A model generated the notes under the pieces. That model ran no database searches. It saw nothing but the letters and a program-made list of their open reading frames with translations, and was not told where the DNA came from. A program made the position numbers and the translations under genes. A DNA stretch of 64,000 nt, taken from contig NZ_CP054212.1 of the NCBI RefSeq assembly GCF_013285385.1, positions 3,100,001 to 3,164,000 of the forward strand, given 5' to 3'. Of this stretch, positions 16,554 through 26,151 are shown piece after piece (the first letter of the stretch is position 1; the number at the start of each line of letters is the position of its first letter). Source of the DNA: Paramixta manurensis (lineage in GTDB: Bacteria > Pseudomonadota > Gammaproteobacteria > Enterobacterales > Enterobacteriaceae).

Positions 16554-19223
16554 ATGGTGCCATATAAGTTTCCCCTTACTTCAGGCAATGTCACACGTTT
16601 TTTCGTGATATTCATTCTGGTGCTGTTAGTCGCGCAGGGCGTCATGATCCATAACGCAGTAAACGCCTGGCTGACGGAAAAACGCTACGCGATGGAAGAC
16701 GTTACTTATGCGATGCAAAAACGTATCGATGCTTATCGTTTCGCCACCTGGCAAATTTATGAAAACCTGGCCGCCAGCGCCGCCGGTACGCCGCCCAATA
16801 GCCTGCAAGAGACGCGTTTGCGGCCTGATGTTTACTACCTGGAAAAAAACCGCCGTAAAACCGAGGCGCTGATTTTCGGTTCCCACGACAGCAGTACGCT
16901 GGATATGACGCTACGGATGTCGCGTTATCTTGACACCCTGTGGGGCGCGGAAAATAACACCTGGTCGATGTATTTTCTGAATGGTCAGGACAACAGCCTG
17001 ATCTTAATCTCCACCCTGCCGTTGAAAGATATGGCGACACGTTACAAAGAGAATGCCATCAGCAATATCGTTGACGCACGGCGCGCCGAAATGCTGCAAC
17101 AGGCCAACGCCTTAGATGAGCGCGAGAGTTTTTCTCCATTGCGGCGTTTTAGTTGGCAAAACGATCACTACTTTACTGTTCGTACCACCTTTAATCAGCC
17201 GGGCCACCTGGCGACGGTGGTAGCATTTGATCTGCCGGTGAATGATCTTATTCCGCGCAATATGCCGCTGGAAAACTTCCAGTTGCGGCAAGATGCGACC
17301 GTGAGTAACGAAGGGAAAAATAGCGACGAAGAGGCGCAAGCGACCCATATCAACTTCAGTACGCGCGAGGCGGAAATTGTCTCCGCCCTACCTGGCGCGC
17401 CACTGCAATTGGCTTACCGCATCCCTCTTACTAGTCTGGCTCTCGATACGCTGCGTAATTTACTCTGGCCGATGCTGGCAGATTTCGCCCTACTGCTGAT
17501 GTCGCTAGCCGGTCTGTTCCTGTTACGACAGCAATCGCTGCGTCCGAGTGAAAACCAGAGCGCCGAACTGGATTCACTACGCGTGCTGAATGAAGAGATC
17601 GTCGCCAGTTTACCCGTCGGTCTCCTGGTGTATGACTTCGCCAGTAACCGCACCATTATCAGTAATAAAATCGCAGAACATTTGTTGCCGCACCTGAATT
17701 TGCAAAAAATCATCAATATGTCCGATCAACATCAGGGTGTATTGCAGGCGACGGTCAATAACGAGGTTTACGAAATACGCCACGCGCGCAGCGTTTATTC
17801 TCCGCACACCCAGTTGTTTATGATGCGCGATCAGGATCGTGAACTCTTGGTGAATAAAAAGCTGCAAAAAGCTCAGCAAGTACTCGACAGAAATCATCAA
17901 ATGCGCCAGCAATTGCTGCAAAATCTCGGCCATGCGCTGAACCAACCGCTAAATCAGGTGGTGACGCAATTGCGTGCGCTCAGCGAGGAAAGTGAGGATG
18001 AGCAACTGCTGAACGTGTTACAGGATAGCCAGTCGCTCTCACGTTTACTGGACGATATTGTCTTGTTAAACCGCCTGGAAACACACGATTGGCTACCGGA
18101 TGCCGCGTCATTCAATCTCCAGGCTTTGTTGGATGAGTTAACGCTGGAACTGCTGCCGCAGGCACGCCGCAAAGGGTTAAAACTACTGGTACGCAACCAT
18201 CTGAATAGTGATGAAATACGTTTTGGCGACTCGCGGGCCATCCGTAAAGTGCTCACCACCTTGTTGCACTATTCGCTGACCACCACCCAATGGGGTAAGG
18301 TTTCGCTGGAGGTTGACTCTCCGGCCGACCAGCCTAATCGTCTGCGGTTACAAATCGTTGATACCGGTGCCGGGCTCACGCGTGATGAATTGGGTAATAC
18401 TGACTTTCCTTATCTGGGCGAAACCTCGCAAGACCGTTTCGGGCAGGCTTCCGGGCTGGCATTCTTCCTCTGTAAACAGTTGTGTAAACAGCTTGGCGGG
18501 CATTTAGAGATTCTGGCAAAACCGGATATTGGCACCCGTTACAGTATTTGGCTCAACGTGCCGCTGGAAACCCAACAGCCGCAAGAAGAGAAGTTACTGG
18601 AAGGCGTCACCGCGCTGATTGAGATCGACGTTGATGATGTGCGCAATATCGTTTGTCATCAATTGGAAAACTGGGGCGCGCGCTGTATTACGCCGGATGA
18701 GCGCTTCTCTGGTCAACAACATGATATTTTGGTCACCGATGATCCGGCGCGCATGACACCGTGGGCGCTGTTGCTCACCGATGATGAGTCTGGTTTCCGC
18801 GCGCTGAATGAAAATCAGTACCGGGTAAATTTCAATATCAGTAGCGCCTTGCAAGATGCACTGCTACAACTGATTGAAAAGCAGCTTTCCGAGGAACTTT
18901 CCCTTGGTGAAGAGAGCGAAGAAGAGGACGTTGTACCGCTGCTCAGCGGCGGTTACTACCAGTTGTTTGTCGAGACAGTACCGGATGATGTGAAGAGATT
19001 GTATACTGAGGCAGCAGACAACGATTACCGTTCGCTTGCTCAGACAGCGCACCGCCTAAAAGGCGTGTTTGCCATGCTCAATCTGGTACCTGGCAAGCAG
19101 CTTTGTGAAACGTTAGAACAGCACATTAAAGAGTGTGACGATTCAAACATTAAAAATACCACCAGTGAAATTGACGCCTACGTCAACGAACTGCTGCAGC
19201 AAGGTAACCAAAAAGATGAATAA
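16554..19223 (+). CDS. rcsD: RcsD phosphotransfer protein of the Rcs phosphorelay
   Basis: 889 residues (E. coli 890). RcsD carries phosphate between sensor RcsC and regulator RcsB at the inner membrane. A first membrane segment lies at ~15-32 (RFFVIFILVLLVAQGVMIHN), a periplasmic domain follows, a second membrane segment lies at ~300-325, then comes a degenerate kinase-like region (LLQNLGHALNQPLNQV lacks the phospho-histidine), and a C-terminal HPt domain with AHRLKGVFAML, phospho-His at about 833. The ATG at 16554 aligns with the family N-terminus; an in-frame upstream extension to 16449 overlaps the MFS gene and is rejected. The end overlaps the rcsB start by 8 nt. Confidence 0.96.
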   Translation: MVPYKFPLTSGNVTRFFVIFILVLLVAQGVMIHNAVNAWLTEKRYAMEDVTYAMQKRIDAYRFATWQIYENLAASAAGTPPNSLQETRLRPDVYYLEKNRRKTEALIFGSHDSSTLDMTLRMSRYLDTLWGAENNTWSMYFLNGQDNSLILISTLPLKDMATRYKENAISNIVDARRAEMLQQANALDERESFSPLRRFSWQNDHYFTVRTTFNQPGHLATVVAFDLPVNDLIPRNMPLENFQLRQDATVSNEGKNSDEEAQATHINFSTREAEIVSALPGAPLQLAYRIPLTSLALDTLRNLLWPMLADFALLLMSLAGLFLLRQQSLRPSENQSAELDSLRVLNEEIVASLPVGLLVYDFASNRTIISNKIAEHLLPHLNLQKIINMSDQHQGVLQATVNNEVYEIRHARSVYSPHTQLFMMRDQDRELLVNKKLQKAQQVLDRNHQMRQQLLQNLGHALNQPLNQVVTQLRALSEESEDEQLLNVLQDSQSLSRLLDDIVLLNRLETHDWLPDAASFNLQALLDELTLELLPQARRKGLKLLVRNHLNSDEIRFGDSRAIRKVLTTLLHYSLTTTQWGKVSLEVDSPADQPNRLRLQIVDTGAGLTRDELGNTDFPYLGETSQDRFGQASGLAFFLCKQLCKQLGGHLEILAKPDIGTRYSIWLNVPLETQQPQEEKLLEGVTALIEIDVDDVRNIVCHQLENWGARCITPDERFSGQQHDILVTDDPARMTPWALLLTDDESGFRALNENQYRVNFNISSALQDALLQLIEKQLSEELSLGEESEEEDVVPLLSGGYYQLFVETVPDDVKRLYTEAADNDYRSLAQTAHRLKGVFAMLNLVPGKQLCETLEQHIKECDDSNIKNTTSEIDAYVNELLQQGNQKDE

Positions 19224-19866
19224 CTTGAATGTAATTATTGCCGATGACCATCCCATTGTGTTGTTTGGTATTCGGAAGTCGCTTGAACAAATTGAATGGG
19301 TAAATGTAGTCGGTGAGTTTGAAGACTCTACCGCGTTGATTAATAGCCTCTCAAAACTTGATGCTAATGTGCTGATTACCGATCTCTCAATGCCAGGTGA
19401 GAAATACGGCGATGGTATTACACTGATTAAATACATCAAACGCCACTACCCCGATCTGTCAATTATTGTTCTTACTATGAACAATAATCCGGCGATTCTG
19501 AGCGCGGTGCTGGATTTGGACATTGAAGGTATTGTACTGAAGCAAGGTGCGCCGACCGATTTACCAAAAGCGTTAGCGGCCCTGCAGAAAGGGAAAAAGT
19601 ACACGCCGGATAGCGTGGCGAAATTGCTGGAAAAAATTAGCGCCGGCGGCTATGGCGATAAGCGCCTTTCGCCGAAAGAGAGCGAAGTGTTGCGTCTGTT
19701 TGCCGAAGGTTTTTTAGTGACCGAAATTGCCAAGAAACTTAATCGCAGTATTAAAACCATTAGTAGCCAGAAGAAATCAGCCATGATGAAACTCGGTGTA
19801 GATAACGATATTGCGCTGCTGAATTATCTCTCTTCCGTCAGCATGACACCGGTTGATAAAGAGTAA
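19216..19866 (+). CDS. rcsB: RcsB response regulator
   Basis: 216 residues, the family length. The N-terminal receiver has the acidic pair D10/D11, phospho-acceptor D56 in LITDLSMPGE, T87-region LTMNNN and the conserved Lys in VLKQGAP. The C-terminal LuxR/FixJ-type helix-turn-helix is LSPKESEVLRLFAEGFLVTEIAKKLNRSIKTISSQKKSAM. RcsB controls capsule, motility, cell-envelope and often biofilm genes, as a homodimer or with partners such as RcsA. The start ATG lies inside the last codons of rcsD (8-nt overlap), so the two are translationally coupled. An in-frame upstream ATG at 19135 is within rcsD and is not the family start. Confidence 0.98.
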   Translation: MNNLNVIIADDHPIVLFGIRKSLEQIEWVNVVGEFEDSTALINSLSKLDANVLITDLSMPGEKYGDGITLIKYIKRHYPDLSIIVLTMNNNPAILSAVLDLDIEGIVLKQGAPTDLPKALAALQKGKKYTPDSVAKLLEKISAGGYGDKRLSPKESEVLRLFAEGFLVTEIAKKLNRSIKTISSQKKSAMMKLGVDNDIALLNYLSSVSMTPVDKE

Positions 19867-19877
19867 TTAACCTGCAT

Positions 19878-19905
19878 AAAAAACGACGCCGCGGCGTCGT
19901 TTTTT
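19878..19905. terminator. Bidirectional terminator between convergent rcsB and rcsC
   Basis: A perfect GC-rich palindrome (AACGACGCC / GGCGTCGTT) is flanked by A6 on the left and T6 on the right, so it can terminate both rcsB (plus) and rcsC (minus). Confidence 0.9.
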
Positions 19906-19925
19906 ATGGGTTCATCAACCCGCGA

Positions 19926-22772
19926 TTAACTTTTGCGTCCCTTCCTCACCCGGTCGGCATAAAAGGCCAACGTCTCGCGCAGCGTCTCCAGCGTGACCGG
20001 CTTCGACAGACAATTATCCATTCCGGCTTCCATACAGCGCTGTTTCTCTTCAGCCAGCGCATTGGCCGTTACGCCAATAACCGGAAAAGTTTGCCCCAAT
20101 TGACGCAAGCGTTGCGTTAAACGATAGCCATCCATATTCGGCATATTCACATCGGTCAGCACAATATCAATTTCGGTGCGGCTCAGGACATTCAGCGCAT
20201 CCACGCCATCCTGCGCGGTTTTGGTATGGAAACCAAGCGAACCGAGCTGGTCAGAAAGCAACATGCGGTTAATTGGATGGTCATCCACCACCAGAATCAA
20301 AATGTCATCGTTATTGACGCTCTCCTCAACCGACTCGACCACCGGCGGCAAACCGTCCGGGACATCCACCGCTACCCGGTAAATCCGCCCCAGCAAGGCG
20401 GGAAGCTCATGCGGCGTCGCCGTACTATAAATCCAACGCCCGCTGCTGACCTCCTGCGGCATATCAATGTGCTTACCATCAAACTCAATCACCGCCCTCA
20501 CCTGTTGCGCTGGCTGGAAATCGTAATCGGTAATGATCACATCATCGCTGCCATAGCGTTGCTCCTCCAGGCGGGTAATTTGAATGCCGTGCCCCTGCAA
20601 CAGCGTTTCAAGGAAACAGGCCAGATAATCATTGCGCAACGCCAGCCAGACCTGCTTGTCTTGCAACCCGTCGTGTAGCACTGGCGTCATGATTTGGCTG
20701 TTATAGAGCGGAATACGAATAATAAACTGGCTGCCCATGCCCGGCTCGGAGTCCACCTCAATGTCGCCGTCCATCATGTTAATCAGCTTTTCACAGATCG
20801 CCAGGCCTAAACCGGTCCCCTGGAAATTACGCTGCACGCCGCTACCGACCTGGAAGAAAGGATCAAACAGGCGGGTGATCTCTTTGGCCGGAATCCCAAC
20901 GCCGGTATCGCGTACCCGGAACGCCAAGTATCCCTCCTTCACGTAGGCATGCAGAATAATGCAGCCGCTGTGGGTAAACTTAATCGCGTTGTTAAGCAGA
21001 TTGGAGATCACCTGCTGGAGACGCAGCGGGTCGCCATTCAGTGAAAGCGGTACATCATTATCAATAAAGCAGTAAAGCGTCAGCCGCTTTTTCACTACCA
21101 GCGACAAGTAGTTGGATGCAATATGCGTGATCACCTCGCGTGGAGAAAACAGGCGCGGCTCAATTTTTAGCTGCTCCGACTCGATTTTAGAAAAGTCGAG
21201 AATGTCGCTAATGATCTTGAGTAACAAGCTGGATGAGTTATTCATTGCGGTAACCAGCGAGTCGACGCCTTTTGGCAACTGGCGCGTTTGCAACAGATCA
21301 AGGTTCCCGATAATGCCATACAACGGCGTGCGCAGTTCGTGGCTGACGGTGGCCAAAAACATAGATTTTGATTGACTGGCCTGTTCCGCCGCCTGCGCCA
21401 TTTCCTGCAACGACTCTTCCATTTTGACGCGGGCGCTCACATCTACCAGTACGCAGATCGCGACGTTTTCATTGCGATAACGCGAATGAACAAAGCTGAT
21501 TTGCAGGTTGGTGTTACTGCCGGTTAGCACATCAACAAAGTTAACCTGCTGCCCACAGATAATTTCGGTGAGGCGCTGACGGTCTTCTTGCGTCAACAAC
21601 GTCAGGTAATTATGCGCCAATTCATTACTGAGGATATTGGTACCGTCGCTGGTGCGTAAGATACAGATACCGACCGGTGCGGAAGCCACGATTTTACGGT
21701 TGAATTGCTCATGCTCTTCCAGCCGGTGAGCGTTCTCCTCCGCCGGTAAAAACATGCGCCGTTCGAATAGCCACGCCAGCGAAAACAGCACGATGCCGCT
21801 CAGAATATTCAGCAATAGCGCATTGATCATCATGATTTTTAGCTGTTCGATCAGCACCCGAGTCGGCACCGAATACACCACGCTTAGCGTGGAAGGCTGC
21901 AACTCTTTTTTCATGATCAGTTGCTTGTAGCCATCAACATAGCCAAACCAATCTTTATCGTCCGGGATGCTATCCAATGCAAACCCCAACCCGCCCCGAG
22001 CGGTGCTCAGTAACGGACGCGAGTCTTGATCCATCAGGGTTGCCTGGATTGGCATAGCGCCTGGCGAAATAAAATCCGCCAACCGAATATTTTGTTCAAT
22101 CCCTAATAATGCTTCGAGTTTATTGGCGATGTATACCGGCGTAATCATATAGAAATAGCCTATGCCGGGCTGGGGCGTAGAGGTGATCCAATAGAGGCTA
22201 TTTTTGCGGTCCTCATCATTGCCGTGGCGATAACGTTGAATATGTTCATTCATCGATTTCAGCGTGCGTTCGCGATCAACCGAGGCATTTCCCGCGCCGA
22301 AATCCGCCATACATAACGTATCATCACCGATAAAAAAGACCCGGTTAATCTCATCGGCCGATGCGAAGCTGCTTTTCCAGTAATGAAGGAAATAGTTGAG
22401 TGAATCGAGCGAGTTACTCCAGGTATTACTCAGTGATGAGCAGTCTGAGTCTGCCGCCAGTGGATAAAACTGTGGTAATGGGGCGCTGTTCTCATCGTTT
22501 ATCGCCCCGGCGGCGCCCTTCGGCACGCGGTCCCGGTTTTCAGCAATAAACTTTAATTCGCGGGTAATATCGCTGGAATGGCGGATATACCACTGGGCTT
22601 GCTCATAGTTTTGACTAAACTCCTGCCGGACTTGCGCTTCTTTTTCATGCAATACGCTGATGATAAAAAAAGCCGTTAGCAGCGCGCCAAGCATCCAGAG
22701 CATGAGCGCCAGCGCCCGGAACAGATAGCGGGAGATTCTTAAGGTGGTGCGGAACGAGACAAGATATTTCAA
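19926..22772 (-). CDS. rcsC: RcsC hybrid sensor histidine kinase
   Basis: 948 residues from the chosen start (E. coli 949). Two membrane segments (~20-41 and ~314-334) flank a periplasmic domain. Then come a PAS-like region (~365-445), a dimerisation/phospho-acceptor motif ATVSHELRTPLYG with His 478, an ATPase domain (NLLNNAIKFT, DTGVGIPAKE, GTGLGLAIC), an ABL-type linker domain, and a receiver with phospho-Asp about 874 (LTDVNMPNMDG). RcsC responds to envelope stress and passes phosphate to RcsD then RcsB. Start: the codon aligning with the E. coli start (MKYL) is TTG at 22772, with AGG six bases upstream; the in-frame alternative TTG at 22799 adds nine residues (MVICRHRFP) not typical of the family. 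It converges on rcsB. Confidence 0.95.
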   Translation of the reverse strand: MKYLVSFRTTLRISRYLFRALALMLWMLGALLTAFFIISVLHEKEAQVRQEFSQNYEQAQWYIRHSSDITRELKFIAENRDRVPKGAAGAINDENSAPLPQFYPLAADSDCSSLSNTWSNSLDSLNYFLHYWKSSFASADEINRVFFIGDDTLCMADFGAGNASVDRERTLKSMNEHIQRYRHGNDEDRKNSLYWITSTPQPGIGYFYMITPVYIANKLEALLGIEQNIRLADFISPGAMPIQATLMDQDSRPLLSTARGGLGFALDSIPDDKDWFGYVDGYKQLIMKKELQPSTLSVVYSVPTRVLIEQLKIMMINALLLNILSGIVLFSLAWLFERRMFLPAEENAHRLEEHEQFNRKIVASAPVGICILRTSDGTNILSNELAHNYLTLLTQEDRQRLTEIICGQQVNFVDVLTGSNTNLQISFVHSRYRNENVAICVLVDVSARVKMEESLQEMAQAAEQASQSKSMFLATVSHELRTPLYGIIGNLDLLQTRQLPKGVDSLVTAMNNSSSLLLKIISDILDFSKIESEQLKIEPRLFSPREVITHIASNYLSLVVKKRLTLYCFIDNDVPLSLNGDPLRLQQVISNLLNNAIKFTHSGCIILHAYVKEGYLAFRVRDTGVGIPAKEITRLFDPFFQVGSGVQRNFQGTGLGLAICEKLINMMDGDIEVDSEPGMGSQFIIRIPLYNSQIMTPVLHDGLQDKQVWLALRNDYLACFLETLLQGHGIQITRLEEQRYGSDDVIITDYDFQPAQQVRAVIEFDGKHIDMPQEVSSGRWIYSTATPHELPALLGRIYRVAVDVPDGLPPVVESVEESVNNDDILILVVDDHPINRMLLSDQLGSLGFHTKTAQDGVDALNVLSRTEIDIVLTDVNMPNMDGYRLTQRLRQLGQTFPVIGVTANALAEEKQRCMEAGMDNCLSKPVTLETLRETLAFYADRVRKGRKS

Positions 22773-22799
22773 CGGGAACCTATGGCGGCAAATGACCAA

Positions 22800-23260
22800 T
22801 ACTAAAAAGCTATCAGGCTACATTAGCTTTAGTCCCTCAAAAAAGCCAGCAACGGCGCTTCCTCTCGGCGACGTCGTGTCGCCTCGTCCTGGAAACCGGC
22901 TCAGTCTCAGCGTCGCTAATGCCTCGGGAAGGTCAACACCCACGCTTTAGCACCAGAGTTAAGGTGAACACCCTGTGTCCGCCATCCGCAGCGCCGAAGG
23001 TTGAGTGAAGGCCAGGATGGGGCGGCAGGGAAGCCGCCACAAGGCCGGGCGGGACAGGACGTCACGTCCCGGGCGGTCCGGCAGGCCGGAGTGAAACCTG
23101 AGGGAACCGCGCAACGCGCGGCGTGAGGACCAGCGGCACGCGGGATTGTTAAGGGGAAAGGTGCGTTTCCCCTTAACCCGTCCGACGCGAAGCGGTGGCC
23201 GGAACGCCGTTGACCTTAAGGGAAACTGGATTTACAGCCATTGCTGAAACCTAAAAACCC
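22800..23260. repeat. GC-rich, hairpin-dense intergenic repeat DNA upstream of rcsC
   Basis: Gene-free stretch between rcsC and gyrA. It is dense in short inverted repeats: GGCGGC/GCCGCC near 23021, the palindrome GGACGTCACGTCC near 23058, CCGGC/GCCGG near 23090, and a perfect 12-bp stem GTTAAGGGGAAA / TTTCCCCTTAAC at 23148-23177. On the minus strand short stretches look protein-like (GVHLNSGAKAWVLTFP) but are interrupted by stops and frame changes. I recall similar stretches being over-called as small hypothetical proteins in other enterobacterial genomes, which would fit a dispersed repeat; that memory is unverified. A related unit occurs at 45690-45790. The rcsC promoter must lie in or beside this DNA. 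Confidence 0.65.
23125..23218 (-). repeat. Two-hairpin dispersed repeat, copy 1
   Basis: Read on the minus strand: AGGTCAACGGCGTT (23216-23203), a variable GC-rich arm, the hairpin GTTAAGGGGAAA-loop-TTTCCCCTTAAC (23177-23148), then AATCCCGCGTGCCG. The same order of blocks occurs on the plus strand at 45699-45780, with a different but still fully paired stem. Confidence 0.7.
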
Positions 23261-23285
23261 AACGGCGCTTCGCCAACATACCGTA

Positions 23286-23316
23286 AAAACAAGAAGGGCC
23301 GGAAAACCGGCCCTTC
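23286..23316 (-). terminator. gyrA terminator
   Basis: GAAGGGCCGG / CCGGCCCTTC (10 bp, AAAA loop on the plus strand, 23293-23316), followed on the minus strand by TTGTTTTTACGG. It lies 24 bp past the gyrA stop codon. Confidence 0.88.
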
Positions 23317-23339
23317 AACACTGCGCTTAAGCGTATAAA

Positions 23340-25976
23340 TTACTCTTCGTCCGACTCCGGCGCATCATCATCGCTTTCGACTTCCGGGGCAATATCCTCA
23401 TCCCCTTCGGCGATGCTGCCATCGATCGCATCCAACTCATCTTCCGCAACCGGCTCGGCAACACGCTGCAGCCCCACTACGTGCTCATCATCCGCAGTAC
23501 GGATTAAGATAACGCCTTGGGTATTACGACCGACAATACTGACTTCTGACACCCGGGTACGTACCAGCGTACCTGCATCGGTAATCATCATGATCTGATC
23601 GCTATCAACCACCTGCACCGCGCCAACTACCGCGCCGTTACGCTCGGTCACCTTAATCGAGATAACACCCTGCGTAGCACGAGACTTGGTCGGATACTCG
23701 CTGGTGGCGGTACGCTTACCATAACCATTCTGCGTCACGGTAAGGATTGCGCCTTCGTCACGAGGAATAATTAACGAAACCACCCGATCGCCTTCCGCCA
23801 GTTTGATCCCTCGCACACCGGAAGCGGTTCGACCCATGGCACGTACCGCTTGCTCGGAGAAGCGCACCACTTTGCCTGCCGCAGAGAACAACATTGCTTC
23901 ATTGCTCCCATCCGTCAACGCCACGCCAATCAACTCATCATCTTCACGTAAATTGACTGCAATAATACCGGCGCTACGTGGGCGGCTAAACTCGGTCAGG
24001 GCGGTTTTCTTCACCGTACCGCTGGCGGTCGCCATAAAGATATTCAACCCTTCCTCGTATTCGCGTACAGGCAAAATCGCGGTGATACGCTCATTCGCCT
24101 CCAGCGGCAACAAGTTAACAATCGGGCGACCACGGGCGCCACGGCTGGCTTCCGGCAGTTGATAAACCTTCATCCAGTAGAGACGACCACGGCTTGAGAA
24201 GCAGAGGATGGTATCGTGGGTGTTGGCGACCAACAGACGATCAATAAAGTCTTCTTCTTTGATGCGCGCCGCCGATTTCCCTTTACCGCCGCGACGCTGC
24301 GCTTCGTAATCTGACAAAGGCTGATACTTAACGTAGCCCTGATGCGACAGGGTGACGACCACATCTTCCTGATTGATCAGATCTTCGATATTAATATCGG
24401 CGCTGTTGGCAGTGATTTCGGTACGACGCTTATCGCCAAACTGATCGCGAATCGCTTCCAGCTCTTCACGGATAACTTCCATCAGGCGTTCTGCGCTTTC
24501 CAGAATGCGAATCAACTCAGCAATCTGCTCCAGCAGCTCTTTATACTCATCCAGCAGTTTTTCATGCTCAAGACCGGTCAACTTCTGCAAACGCAGGTCA
24601 AGAATCGCCTGAGCTTGCTGCTCGGTCAAATGATAACGGCCATCACGAATACCAAACTGCTCTTCCAGCCACTCCGGACGCGCGGCATCATCACCGGCAC
24701 GCTCCAGCATCGCCGATACGTTACCCAGTTCCCATGACTGTGCGATCAAACCGGCCTTCGCTTCCGCCGGGGTCGGCGCGCGACGAATCAGCTCGATAAT
24801 CGGATCGATATTCGCCAACGCAATCGCTAAACCTTCGAGGATATGGGCGCGATCGCGCGCTTTACGCAACTCAAAAATGGTACGGCGCGTAACCACTTCA
24901 CGACGGTGGCGGACAAAGGCTTCAAGGATCTCCTTCAGCGGCATAATCTTCGGCTGCCCCTGATGCAAGGCCACCATGTTAATGCCGAAAGAAACTTGCA
25001 GTTGCGTCAACGAATAGAGGTTGTTTAACACCACTTCGCCTACCGCATCACGCTTAATTTCAATCACGATACGCATGCCGTCTTTATCCGACTCATCACG
25101 TAGCGCGCTGATGCCCTCCAGACGCTTCTCTTTCACCAGTTCAGCAATTTTCTCGATCAGACGCGCTTTATTCACCTGATACGGAATTTCGTGAATGATG
25201 ATCGTTTCACGACCGGTTTTTGCATCGGTTTCCACTTCACCACGGGCGCGAATATAGATCTTACCGCGACCGGTGCGGTACGCCTCTTCAATGCCGCGAC
25301 GCCCGTTAATAATCGCCGACGTCGGGAAATCCGGCCCCGGAATGTGCTCCATCAGCCCTTCTACGCTGATGTTTTCATCTTCGATATACGCCAGGCAGCC
25401 ATTAATCACTTCCGTCAGGTTATGCGGCGGAATATTGGTCGCCATCCCGACGGCAATCCCCGATGAACCGTTGATCAACAGGTTCGGGATCTTGGTCGGC
25501 ATCACTTCCGGGATCTGTTCGGTGCCATCGTAGTTTGGCACAAAATCAACTGTCTCTTTTTCCAGATCGGCTAACAGTTCATGGGCGATCTTCGACATGC
25601 GCACTTCGGTATAACGCATCGCCGCGGCGGAGTCGCCGTCGATAGAACCGAAGTTTCCTTGCCCATCCACCAGCATGTAGCGCAGCGAAAAAGGCTGCGC
25701 CATACGCACAATGGTGTCATAAACGGCAGAGTCGCCGTGTGGGTGATATTTACCGATTACGTCGCCAACAACACGGGCGGACTTTTTATAAGGTTTGTTC
25801 CAGTCGTTACCCAGAACGCTCATGGCATATAGCACACGACGATGGACCGGTTTCAGGCCATCGCGAACATCAGGTAATGCACGGCCAACGATGACCGACA
25901 TGGCGTAATCAAGGTAGGAGTTCTTTAACTCTTCCTCAATATTGACCGGTGTGATTTCTCTGGCAAGGTCGCTCAT
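23340..25976 (-). CDS. gyrA: DNA gyrase subunit A
   Basis: 878 residues. GyrA breaks and rejoins DNA in the A2B2 gyrase that introduces negative supercoils. The catalytic tyrosine is Y122 with R121 (AAAMRYTE). The quinolone-resistance region reads GKYHPHGDSAVYDTIVRMAQ with Ser83 and Asp87, the wild-type, quinolone-sensitive residues. The C-terminal DNA-wrapping propeller has the GyrA-box region QRRGGKGKSAARIKEED, and the protein ends in a strongly acidic tail (EVESDDDAPESDEE). It is divergent from ubiG, as in E. coli, and followed by a strong terminator. Confidence 0.98.
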   Translation of the reverse strand: MSDLAREITPVNIEEELKNSYLDYAMSVIVGRALPDVRDGLKPVHRRVLYAMSVLGNDWNKPYKKSARVVGDVIGKYHPHGDSAVYDTIVRMAQPFSLRYMLVDGQGNFGSIDGDSAAAMRYTEVRMSKIAHELLADLEKETVDFVPNYDGTEQIPEVMPTKIPNLLINGSSGIAVGMATNIPPHNLTEVINGCLAYIEDENISVEGLMEHIPGPDFPTSAIINGRRGIEEAYRTGRGKIYIRARGEVETDAKTGRETIIIHEIPYQVNKARLIEKIAELVKEKRLEGISALRDESDKDGMRIVIEIKRDAVGEVVLNNLYSLTQLQVSFGINMVALHQGQPKIMPLKEILEAFVRHRREVVTRRTIFELRKARDRAHILEGLAIALANIDPIIELIRRAPTPAEAKAGLIAQSWELGNVSAMLERAGDDAARPEWLEEQFGIRDGRYHLTEQQAQAILDLRLQKLTGLEHEKLLDEYKELLEQIAELIRILESAERLMEVIREELEAIRDQFGDKRRTEITANSADINIEDLINQEDVVVTLSHQGYVKYQPLSDYEAQRRGGKGKSAARIKEEDFIDRLLVANTHDTILCFSSRGRLYWMKVYQLPEASRGARGRPIVNLLPLEANERITAILPVREYEEGLNIFMATASGTVKKTALTEFSRPRSAGIIAVNLREDDELIGVALTDGSNEAMLFSAAGKVVRFSEQAVRAMGRTASGVRGIKLAEGDRVVSLIIPRDEGAILTVTQNGYGKRTATSEYPTKSRATQGVISIKVTERNGAVVGAVQVVDSDQIMMITDAGTLVRTRVSEVSIVGRNTQGVILIRTADDEHVVGLQRVAEPVAEDELDAIDGSIAEGDEDIAPEVESDDDAPESDEE

Positions 25977-26021
25977 GGAGCCGCTATCCCTCTACATTAT
26001 TCCCGGATTCAAAGGTGCGAA

Positions 26022-26050
26022 AGTATATCACATTGCTCACAACCGGTGAA
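26022..26050 (-). promoter_or_regulatory. Candidate gyrA promoter
   Basis: On the minus strand TTCACC (26050-26045), a 17-nt spacer and TATACT (26027-26022), about 45 bp before the gyrA ATG. Spacing is ideal; the -35 match is moderate. Confidence 0.55.
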
Positions 26051-26151
26051 TGGAAAGCGTCGTATAACGCGCTTTATTGCAATAATGTGCGTCATGTCCA
26101 TCCTGCCGGAAAGATGTATACTCGGGAAAATTTTCCAGGAGTCTCCATTCG

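Noticed and set aside
22800..23260. Small protein gene in the repeat block
   Set aside because: Protein-like stretches are broken by stops and frame changes, have no ribosome-binding site, and are better explained as repeat DNA.
23840..25976. Quinolone-resistance mutation in gyrA
   Set aside because: Residues 83 and 87 are Ser and Asp, the sensitive type.
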